From the NCBI GenBank assembly GCA_037954235.1, contig JBBMOA010000017.1:13055027-13119026 (forward strand): a stretch of 64,000 nucleotides of DNA. The letters run 5' to 3'. This DNA is from Aulostomus chinensis (Eukaryota; Chordata; Actinopteri; Syngnathiformes; Aulostomidae). Both the position numbers and the translations under genes were made by a program. Positions 16,484-28,222 of this stretch are shown here, piece by piece. The notes beneath the pieces were generated by a model, which made no database searches, had not been told where the DNA came from, and saw only the letters and a program-made list of their open reading frames with translations. Numbering within the stretch: position 1 is the first letter of the stretch; every line of letters starts with the position of its first letter.

Positions 16484-16940
16484 TTAGAACTGGTACGAGC
16501 GATCCAGCACCTCCATGTAGTCCGGTGTGGTCCTCAGTCTGTCTCTCTGCTCTCCTGCTCCCTGCTCGCTCTGGCTACTATTACTACTGCCTGCTGTAGA
16601 ACTGGCAGTGGTGACTATGAGCGTTTGGTCTGGTCTGGCGTCCTGTTTGGAGTCTTGTGGGTGAGGGTAGCGTGGCGGAGGCCTCGCATACCTATCCGGC
16701 AGGTCTCTGAACTCAGGTGCGGGAAGTCTAAACAGGCAGTCCACCAGTTCAACCTTAGGCGTGGGGCCTTGGCTGTCGATAACAGTAGGGCACAGGATGC
16801 CGTTTCCGTGCAGCCCGGCGAGCTGCCCCATTGCCCCGGTGACAGTGCTGATGGGTGATGAGGTCACCTGCAGGGTCCATTCCCTCTCCTTATCTGCTGC
16901 AGAGCAATATCCAGCCTCACTCTCTTTGGAAGCTGCAAAT

Positions 16941-16988
<48 letters not shown>

Positions 16989-17647
16989 GGTCGCTGTTTC
17001 ACCACTGCGTCCTGCTCCTCTTTGTAGATGGCGTTGCTACAAATGTGCGAGGCCGTGGCAGGGTCGGGACCTTTTGACGCAGCCTCTGGCGGCAGGATGG
17101 TGTCGTAGACATGGTTGTGTTCAGGCGGAGGTAGAGGCGGTGTCTCTGTGAGGCCGTGATGGTGGTGGTGCGTCTGTTCGGTGAAGATTCCACACTCCAT
17201 CTGGATGCCGGCCAAATCTACCTCTCCCTGGCGACGGAACGGCAGCTTGTCCCTCCTCCTCAGGGTGTAGGCGATTAGTGCCGCTGCCGCAAAGAATGCA
17301 GAGACAAACAACACCAGCAGGCTGAGCACTAACACCGATAGAGGGATTGAATCCTTCCCAGGAGGGATCAGGGGTCCCAGCCCAGAGCCGGGGTAGCCAA
17401 CCGGTACACCGCTGTCTGGGACCGTGGAGGTGACTGTCTGCTGCTCCTGCTGCTCCTGGTCCTCCTGGGGCTCCAGCTCAGGGCAGAGTAGCTCCATGGA
17501 GAGGGAACGCAGATCTACGCCTTTGGTCTTTTCCGGAGAATGGCAGACCACTTCTCCCATCACCACCACTGCACTGAGCCCCTCCAACCAACGCTTGAGT
17601 GGTGCTGCTTCACAGTTACACTCCCACGGGTTCTGCTGCAGGTCCAC
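16484..17647 (-). CDS. slitrk3: slitrk3 coding exon 6: LRRCT2, transmembrane helix, cytoplasmic tail
   Basis: Residues 579-965 and the TAA stop. The acceptor ctccag|gtg gives VDLQQNPWECNCE, the start of LRRCT2. The transmembrane helix is at about 679-706 (LSVLVLSLLVLFVSAFF core), followed by LRRRDKLPFRR. The tail has five His (738-742), NHVYDTI, ICSNAIYKEE, 15 Gln (799-813), DKEREW, VELVDCLF and a final PDYMEVLDRSYQF. The Tyr in PDYMEVL corresponds to the Trk-like C-terminal tyrosine motif that gave the family its name. Confidence 0.95.
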
Positions 17648-20600
17648 CTGGAGAAATACACAACGCTGTCATTGCGTAATACGACACTAATTACTGCCCT
17701 GTCATGCAATGAACATTCATGAATCACTTTGCGGAGTGCAAACATAAACAGATAATTTTGCTGACTTCCTTGTGATGTATAATAGCAACATGGGAAGTGT
17801 CTCTTGAGTTGAAGAATAAGCCAGCAGCTAGCACTCTAATAAGATGACAAAAAGACAAATGAACTTTTCTCTTTCATGAGCAAGAATTTATGCGAAATGA
17901 GCGTTTGAGCATTAGCATAATAAATAATATCTCTCCATGATGACCAATGGCTCTTTAAGAGTCTTGATATATGCATGTGATGAGCAGCATTTAATAATGT
18001 AAATAAAGTTATCATAGGGTCGTCAGAACATAGAAGCGCTTACATTTACTGAATGGGCACTACAACAGGAATATTTACAATAAAGACCACAGGTTTGACA
18101 CAAGTGGTTATTTACAAAACTTACCAGCATGCCTCTTTAAAATAGACCAAAATGTTATGTAACTCTTCCTTTTGCAATAATTTAAAAGGTATGCGCTTGA
18201 ATCTCACAGCTAACTATTGACTGTATTTCCTTAAACAAAGAAACATTCAGTTTTCCAGACTCAGAAAAGGGCGAAATCTGATTTTGCACAAAAGGAATCA
18301 CATCACATTGTCTTGTCTGCAGAACTGATCTCTTCCGTATCTTTAGCAATGACATTGACAACGAAAGCTGATATTCTCTCTGTCACTCTTCCAAGGAGCT
18401 TTTGCACAAGTGTTGTCATGCTAATTTGGTTAGGCCATCTCCTTGGCTTGCAGAAATAGACGGATGCTGTTTGAGATGATTCAGCATTGCTGTTGTGGGA
18501 GCCATGGTGCGGCAACCTCCCCACGCCTCGCGCTGAACAACAGGATGCTCCCCTCAGTCTTCTGGGCTTTTGTGTGGCTTGGATAAGTGGGCCAAGATTG
18601 CAACTAGAGGGTGAGCAGTTTAAAAAATGCAGTTGTTTCACCACGATTTGAGACACACTTAACATTAAAACACAACTTTCGTGACATTTTTAAACAATGT
18701 GAAAAAGATGTCAGATTGTTAGGTTGTTGTTGTTTTTTTCTTTAGTCGTTAGTATTTTGTTTGGTTTTTTTTCAATTTACACAACTTTTATAAATACAAT
18801 CCTGCATCTGGTTTGGAATTCTTCAAGCATTTGATCCCCAGGTATTGTTTGCTTTCACATAGATCCCAAGAGCTCCATCCACTTCTCATTTGGCAGCATC
18901 TGTCCAACATGTCCAACACTGTTTAAATTTTACACGCCTGGTCACCTAGTATGTTATTTGTTGTCAACTTGTCAATCAAGGCGGTGTTGTAAGGGGAAAT
19001 TGCAGACCCTCAGTTGGCCAGACAGGTGCTAGTTTCAGGAGGGGAAATATGAGTGCCTGACATCATTATACATTTTTGGCGGGGGGGGGGGGGGGGGACG
19101 TGGAGGCTTTTAGGAAATTAATTCTACAACAAACACACACATACAGTATGTCAATAATGAAGAGAGGAGAACCGACAAAAATGGCAAACTGGGTCCAAAT
19201 ATATACATCGGACAAAATACGTATTTGATTTCTTTTGCGGTCATCCTTGAAATGTGGTTATCAAACACTTCCTTGCAATGATATGTAACTGAGGCTAGAT
19301 AATTCACAGCTGAAAAATCTAAGTTGAAATCCAGAATAATGGACGGCGGCGCACTGAACAGTTTGCCTCGTTTCCATGTGAGTCTGGAGTGTGCAATTTT
19401 ATGCAATGCACTGAAAGTCCATTCACTGCCTGTGGAATCCTCCAGTGTGAGTGCAAAGCTCCGATAATTTCCAGTCCGGTACTTGTCTGAAAAACCACAA
19501 CCCCCCCCCCCCCAAAAAAAACCCAGAATATTTCATAGACGGTGCGCTAGGAAATACAAGCTAGCATGCTTCAATTGAGCTAAATAACAAACTTTTGACA
19601 CCTCTGCAGCCATCTCTGTAGTGCTCCATGCGGATATTCATATGTCTAGATGTAGAACCTTTACTTGTTTTAAATAAATATCTATTTAAAACTTTAAATA
19701 TTTCTGGGCAAAGTTTTTTTTAGTTTTTTTTGTTTTGTTTTGTTTTGTTTACCAAAAAGGAAACCGGTACACTGAAAAAATAAACTTCACTAGGAATCTA
19801 ATGATTGTAAATACCCCTAGCATCTGTTTCTGAATTACTTTGAAAAAAAAAAACCCAACTGTTTTTATATTAGTACATACAGTATCTACCATCATCGATG
19901 AAGATATGCCACTCATGTACGGGCCAAATGTAAAAGGTCACAAACAGAAAACCCCTTTTGTCAGACAAAGTTCTTTGAAACTATATTGCTTTTGCAGGTT
20001 TTGTCAAAATTTTGGAGAAAATTAGAACGTTCATGTTTGTTCATGTTGTTCATGTTTAGCCATGACTCTAATAATAGATCTCTTCACCTGAAGAGCAAAA
20101 TTCCACTGTCAGTCATCAGAGCAACTCTGGTTCTTTCACAGAAATATTGTCAATATAAGCAGATTTTAGAGGTTGTAGTACAGAGATGTTGCCTTTACTC
20201 TCTGCTGACGTGACATTGCTGAGCTCCAGCTTGCCAAGCTGTCTTCTAACGTGCTTCACTGTCTTTCGAGGAAGACTGAAAATAAAAAAGGAATCTGATG
20301 CGCGAGGTACAACTTTGTTTTGTCAAAGGCATATATGGGGAAACTGTCATCATGGCTCCATTACACCCGAATTGTTAATCATGCGGAGACATGCATCAAA
20401 GGAAAATCCCTGATGTTAGATTTCCTTGTTGTGCGAATGCATTCCAGGAGTTCCTCTTTTTTTAAAAGTGTCATAATTTACTTTCATAGTACACTCATGC
20501 TCCTCTTGCCTGCCTCGTCAGCCTCAGATAGTGATTTCCTATATTTCCCAGAGGGACTTCAACAACCCCCAGAGAAGGGGCACGAACTTGTTCCATCCAG

Positions 20601-23600
20601 CGGTTTGTGTTTCATGAAGGTAGAGCGAGAGAGAGACAGCGTAATAGCAAAGAGCAAGAGTTTCTGTTCCATTGAGACTATTGTGAGCAGAGTAATTGGC
20701 ATCTCTGCCTCGGTGTGATTGCTGAACATCAGAGCAACATGGTGAGTCGAGAGAAAAGCCAGTTATCTTTGATTCTGAGGCAAAACAAGCACCGACTTTT
20801 AATGCTGCTGTGTTAGATATCTGGATTTCCTGTGTTCAGAATGTGCCTTAACAGCTATGGAAGTGTGTAGACATGATATGCAGACAGGTCTGGCCTGCTA
20901 CCTAGAGAAATGTACAGGACGTATAACGGCTGACCACTAAGCTATTATTATTTCTTATTGCTTAAAGGATTATATGACGGAACAATTTGACAGGGTGCAG
21001 TTTTCGCATTCAAATGAATAGTAAAATCTTACATTCATCAAAATTGAATTACAAACAGGAAAACACAAAAATTCTTAGATCAGTTTGATGACAGTAAAAA
21101 AAAGTTTTTAACGTACTCAATAATACTATTAAAACCTGAAATAATAATAATGCAACAAAAGTAAGTGCTTTATGTTGCTGCGCCATATCTTCACCCATGA
21201 AGAAAACTGGATACAAGTGGTTGTTCTGTGCGCTTCGGTGAATAATGAGACATTACAGTGCTGTGATACGAGGCAAGCTGGTCTTATTAGCATTTAATGC
21301 TAATACTGAGATAGCCAGAGAGACTCATGTCCACCCTGATAAAAACAAAACAAAAAACAAAACGCATTTGTATGCATACCAGAACACTGCTAAAAGCCTG
21401 GCGATTTCAAGGTTGTTTATTTATAATTTTTGTCAAAAAAACACCAGTCGTGATGGGTTTGGTTTTTCGTGATGGGGGGGGGGGGGGGCTGCTGTTCGGT
21501 GCAAAGTAAAGTGAATTGGCTTTCTAGTTAGAAAATATAGCTTCTTACTCATAGTGTGTAGAGGCTATATTTTATATAAATGCATATGTGCCTCTGTGTG
21601 TGCGTGTGTCCATATATGAGCATTTTTGCGAAGGAGATAAAAGTTGTAAAACAGCCAAATGAAAATAACGGCGAGAAGCAATATGTTTAATCAGCAGATT
21701 GCTCCAGTAGTTTGAGCTTGGAAGAAATTTGAAGAAAACTTCTTGTACTCTCCAGTAAAAACAATCAACTCTCACTTGCACACGATTCTACATTTTAGAC
21801 CTAAAAACAGGATTAACCTGGCCCACGCTTCTACCTCGCCTCATGTTGATTGACTAGCTGCTGGCAAGCTGCTAGGGCAGAAATAAACACAAAATTGCAA
21901 ACTGAACAGCCATTAAATGGAAATTCCCATATTTTTCAGCGTTAATTGTTCCCATAGTCATTCACCCCAACTATGTTTCTTGCTGTTGAAAAGTTAATAA
22001 TACGGTACATCAGGGTAGAAGTCTGCAAATGTTCGAGAGCTTTCCAAATGAACTTGCAGGTGTCCCTCTGCCATTACCTGAGCCATACAATCCCATATCC
22101 AGGTGTCCATTTCTTAGATTTAAATGCTTCATGTAAAATTTAAGGGGCTTTTTTTTTTTTACATCCACAATGGATCCCACAAAGTTACTGTGATATCTCA
22201 AATGACTCTAAAGTTTCCTGCCGTTCCACAGTTTTATAGCGCATTTAGCTTCATTGTTTTACTTTTACAGCCTTGCAGCAAATCTCTAAAAATCCAAAGT
22301 TAGTTATTTTTGAAGTAGAACATGTAGCAGCTAAGGAGCCAAATGTTGTTATGAAGATGGTAGAGAGCTAAATAGAGCTAAAGAGGAGAATTAATTTACA
22401 TATCAAAACAAATTTATGATGATGTTTGGTTTAAGCTTTTTCCCGTAAAGCAAATGCAAGACATCATCCAGACATCTCAGCTTGGCATATGCTGGATACA
22501 TAAAAAAAAACAAAACAAAAAAGACCAGATATATGCTAACATGTTATGCCAAAGATTAACTTGTCAATTTGCCTTCATTGCAATAAGTGGACAAAAAAAA
22601 TTAGTGACAGGAGATTTAAAATTCATTCTGGTAAGCTTGCCTACACATTGCTTTGCATTTGGAGAGAATTTTCCAACTCGCTGACATGAAACCCCAAATT
22701 ATTAGAAGTTGAAAATAGCACAAGCTAGCTTTAGCACTGCTATTTTTCTGCTAATGACAATTTGATCAATGAGTAGTAAATTTGTGTCTATCATAAAACA
22801 GGTTGATGAAATAATAACACCAGCTCCATTAAAACTGATAATCAAGCGGAGGAATAGTTTCCTTTTCATGTCGCCATTAATTCACCGCTGTTTTCTTTCC
22901 CGAGTGCATTGGAATTGTATCTGACAGCGAGCAAGGTGAGGTGTGGGTAAATTTCTTCAATGCAGTTGGTAATTATAAGAGCGCTCCCCTACTAAACTAG
23001 ATTTCCTTCACATTTCAGTATTTTTAAAAGGTACACTCAACTACTTACAGTGCTATTAAGAAATTGCAGACACCATCATTTCCTTTCAGTGTTTCACTAA
23101 TGATTACCTTTTAAATAACAGTGTTATCAGGGAGGTATTTTGGATAAATACTGTATCCGTGCATGTAAGTGGGTGTAACTGTATAATCCTGTTCTTGATG
23201 GTGACAATGACTCTAAGCTATACATGCTGCTACTTTATGATTATCAAAATGGAGAGCTTTTTTTTTTTACAGCAGCTGTGAGCGTCACCCCGCTTCCATC
23301 TGCGTTACCCTTTGATTTTACTCTGCAAACTCTGGCTCCAAATGCACACGTTGGTGCCCAGAAATCCCACTTCCCGAGCTTCAAACAGGCCAGCAGTAAG
23401 TCAACAGGTGATATCATTGTCACATTATTTTCTGCAGCGCATGGGCAGCACTAATGTGGCTTTGTCAGAGTAATAACAAGGCTGGTAAATGAATGAACTC
23501 AATTAGCGTGCCACATATTTTAAGGACTACAATGGCGATACCACTGGGCTTTATGAATATGGCCCACGGTGTGTGCTTCCATTTGGTGAATGCTTTAATG

Positions 23601-26600
23601 CTGTTGGACATCAGAGGCGTGTAACAGCACAAAAACATAATACACTTCTACATGCTACTGGTAGCCCCATAAAACACAACCGTCCTTCTCTTGAGCAAAC
23701 ATTTAGAAACAGCCTCTGAACTGCCAGTTTCACCCACACTACCTTAGGATCAGGATTTGTTCATGGAGCAAACTAAAACGAAAATTCACAATGACATTCA
23801 GGCTAATCCACACCCACCTTACCTCATTCTACTCAGGCTGTCTAAGAAAAGCCTGGTACACTAAATTTGCTGAAGTGAGAGGAGGCAGGATGCAAAAACG
23901 TAATACTTGGGGTTCAATCCTTCTTTGAACAGTGAGCAGTCACATAATGCTGCAGTCAAATGTGCAAGATAAGGCCTTACACTAACTGTAGTTTATGGCT
24001 TGATAATTATAACCCTACTAAAAACTTGAGGGCTTCAGCTTTCTTCAGTTTAGCTCCTGATTTATTAAGACCACTTATGCAAATCCAGTCAATTGCAATT
24101 TTCCAATTAGAATACCTGAGGCGCAAACATAGTCCCACTTGCCACAGCAGAGCTCTCAAAACAACAGACGATGCAGATGACGGGGGAAACTGCAGCTGTG
24201 CCTGGCACAATTCTGCCGGGACTCTGATTTTTTTTTTTTTCTAGGTTTGAACCAAGGGACTTGTGATATTTTCAATTTGAACCCTGTATTTTCATCATGT
24301 TTTGTTTATTTTGGTTGCCTTCCTTCTATGTGCACCCCCCCCCCCCCCCGCCCACGCCCTCCATCATCCCTAATCAGCCCTGCCATGTTCGAGCATTTCT
24401 CAATACCAAGTATGCTAACTTCTAACTTGCTAACTAACTTAAATAACAACATGAAGTTTATGAACTAAACTTTGCAAGTCAATTTTTCCAGGAACAACAT
24501 AACAGAATAGCGTGTAAGAATTATTCACCAAAAAAAAATAGCATTTAAAAAAAAAAACAACCTATATCCCAGCACTCAAGGTGGGCTTGAAAAATAAAAG
24601 GGCTTTTTTTCCTGTGAGTCATTAAAAACACATCAATGCAGGTCAGCTTGCACCTTCTTCTGGGTGTGTGAGATAATAGATTTAGACTGGGAGTTAGAGA
24701 TACCTAAAACAGAGGATTTCTCATGTTTAACCTCTACTGAGACATTATAGCCAGTGAAAGATTTCAGACGGACTCACTGTGATAAGGCTGCTCTCGGTGA
24801 GGGAACATAAACTCTGACCCTCTTGGTCATTTAAAGAGGAACTGCCTGACTTTCCTGTTTCGCTGCATTTGTGAAGAAATCAAAGCTAATTTCAGTATTT
24901 CAATTTTTTGCTTGGTACACTGACCACAAATGTGAAGACTGTAATTAAATTCTCAACTAAAACACTGTAAAATTACTTCTTTTTTTTTTTTGACATGCTT
25001 TCTTGAAAATTAGAACCATCAGAGTGGTGAGTTTTCTCTGCCGTTGCTGCTGGTTGGTTTGAGATGCATTCTGGGAAACTTGGTGTTCCCGAGTCCACAC
25101 AAGTCACTTCATCATGAAAAAGGGAAAAGCGAGAAAATATCTGGGTTTTTAGACTGGACTTGGGTTGATGAGACTTTTGATATTTGTGTAGAGGACCTTT
25201 TGTTTCCCCAATTTATTAGTTCCTTGCCTGCCATCGCATCCTCACCCCTGCACTCAGCCTTCTTCTTCCATAGTCAGTTCTTAGCTTGCTTCTCAGCTTG
25301 CCCTCAGGTACGTAACCCGGTCTGCAAGCTTTTAGCGTGTACCCGGTTCTTGAGTTGTTGCCGACCACAGCCGTCCCCCACCAATGCACCAGCCAGATGG
25401 GTTTTAGTCATCTGTCTCCAAAGCTCTGCCTCCAGAGCCCATGTTAGAGCCTCTAGAACCAGTGTTGCAGTCATCCCCGTCTCCCACACTGCAGTCCCTG
25501 CCTCTGTTGTCTATACAGCAACAGTCGTCCTTTCGTGCACTGCAACAGTCCCTTGATCCTGCTCAGCAGCTCCAGAGCTTGTTCTGCAGTGGTTCCAGTC
25601 TCCAGGGTCCATGCTGCTGCCGCTCTAATCTCCCAAGCTTCCCATTTCCCTGCCTCCACCAAAGCATCTGCCTATTCTACAGCTGATAAAACCTGCTCAA
25701 ACCTCTGCTCCTCAGTTTTTCGATCCAGCTCTTGGTTATTCTCACAGATTTGCACCAATCCCAAGTCACCCTGTCTTCGATCCTGTGCTTGAGCTGCCGG
25801 ATACTTATCCACCAGCCTGCAGCTGAATCCTCTGGTGATTTTCCTGGCCTCCTACTTCATCACTGAAGTTTAGATGGACTGACCTTCCGGAGTGGTTTGA
25901 CTTTGACTACGTCCTGGACACAGTTAGTAGCACCACCCTCCACAACAGTTCCTTCAGAGCAAACCCTCTTTTGCTGTCCACACCATGGTCATCCTCCAGA
26001 CTGTCCTATGTCCCAGTCACCTTCCAGGGCTGTCCAACCTATGTTGCATCCTTGACCCCCTCCATCCACCTTGTTCCTTTTCCCATGCGATGATGTCTTG
26101 AATCTGTCCCCTGAGATTCTCTGTTTTCATCACCGTTGCCTTCCTGTTATTTCCTGTAGCGCCTCCCTGCTTGCTGTCCCCCCCCTCACACACACCCACA
26201 GCGCATCATCCTTGCCTTCTTCTCATTGTTCCCAAGCCTATCAGCTCCGAGCCTGCATTCATGTTTTGCTAGTCTGTTCAATTCTCTCTGTATCAGTTGG
26301 TTTTGCCTATGATATCCTGTTCCAGAGTTCTCGTTTTGTTATTTATGGTTGGTTAAAATAAATATGAATTTGTCACGATCCTGTCTGGCTGCTGCCTCTC
26401 GCAGTTGGATCCAGCTGCCTCCGTCTAACAGTGCCAGAAGCCTGGACATCAGGAGCTGCCAGAGGATTTAAATGCAGGAATGGCTTGATCCAAGATTTCA
26501 GTTTGTTTTGTTTATTTTGTAAAGCTGTGATAATATAATGTGGCAATTTATTAGTTCTTTTAATCTCATCGTCTGACATTTGAAGTAAATATACTCTCTA

Positions 26601-28177
26601 TAATTATGCACATTTTGTTAATCAACAGGGGTGATCTAATTCTGTAATCTCCATTTTTCATTGTCACTCAAACCAAACACATTTTATTCAGCCTAAATTT
26701 GCAAAAAGCCTCTTGCTAGGTATCTGACTCATTTGTACACATGGTAAAGGTTATCATACCACATTCTTTTTAATCATCCACCCACACAGAAATCCCCACA
26801 ATTATGCAGCAAACAGAATTTACACCAACCTGAACCAAGCCGGTGAGATGCTCCAACACGCCCTCCATAGGAAGATGCAAAAGGTGGTTGTTTCTGAGAT
26901 TGAGGCGAGCCAGATTTACTCCAGAAAACACACCAAGAGGAAGACTTCTCAGTAGGTTGGCGTTGAGGAACAACAGCTGGAGGGATGGCATGGAGTCAAA
27001 GGTCCCACGGTCGACCTCACGGATCTCATTGTACTCAAAGTAAAGGTACCTGAAGCATGAAAAAGGAAGCCAGGATGTAGTTCATATAGTATTTGTGTCC
27101 ATATTTTATTCTAATTTCATTTGCTCTCTGTTTAGCACTCACTCCATTTTCTAACCTTTGCTTTTTTTGAACTGCTGCAACATGTGAATTTTTCTTGTGT
27201 TATCATATCTTAAAGGAAGCATCGCCTCCTTTCACTATTTAGCTGCATTTGATAGCAAAGAAAAAGCCATCAAGTGTAGTTTAAATTCGATCTATCCTTA
27301 ACGTTTTAGAAATACCGTGATTAAAAATCATGAAGTTCAGAGTAGGTAGTAATTTACCTCTCTTGCATCTCAGCATTATAATTACGTAAATGAATATTTA
27401 TGTAAACAAGTGACAGAAATTTGATTTAATTTCTACTTTTGCAGTTCACAGTTGATTAGTTGATCAGTATCAAATGATATTCTGTAATTGTACACTGACG
27501 AATGCTCACCCTCTCATTTGCATGACTGATCATTATGATAAATTCAGGAGGCTTTAAATTTTTAAGGTTCCACACCATAATAGAAATCTGTGTGGACTTA
27601 AAGGTGAAAAAGTATTATTCCAGACTTTTCCTTGCATGCGACTAATCCAATAGACTTGCTGAAATAAGGATTGGTTTGAATCAATTAGCACTCACTTGCC
27701 CTGGAGCGGCTAACAAAGGCTAACGAGAGGTTAAGAGGAGAGATTGGGTTTTTTTTTTTGGAATGTTCTAAGAGTATCATTGATTGATAGTAGATTTTCT
27801 GTGTCTTCTCTTAAAATCTACAGGCAGTTAAGAGGGGAAATAGTTCGCTGAATATGTAGGTAGCATTAGCATGTCAGAGCTCATCACCTTTCTACTGTGA
27901 CACGCACCTCATTCTTTATTTAAGAAAACTTGACAGCTCCCTTTTTGGAGGGAGTGAATGAACTGAACGCGGCGGATATTTGCTGGGATTCAAATGCATT
28001 ATTCTCAGGGGAATCATCTTTGTAAGCTGAATCTGGCAGCGACATGTGTGTGTGTGTATGTATATACATACACACATATATATTTACATATACATACATG
28101 TATGTATATGTGTAAGTGTGTATATTACATATATACGCACACATATATATATATAATATATACATATGTACATACAC

Positions 28178-28222
<45 letters not shown>

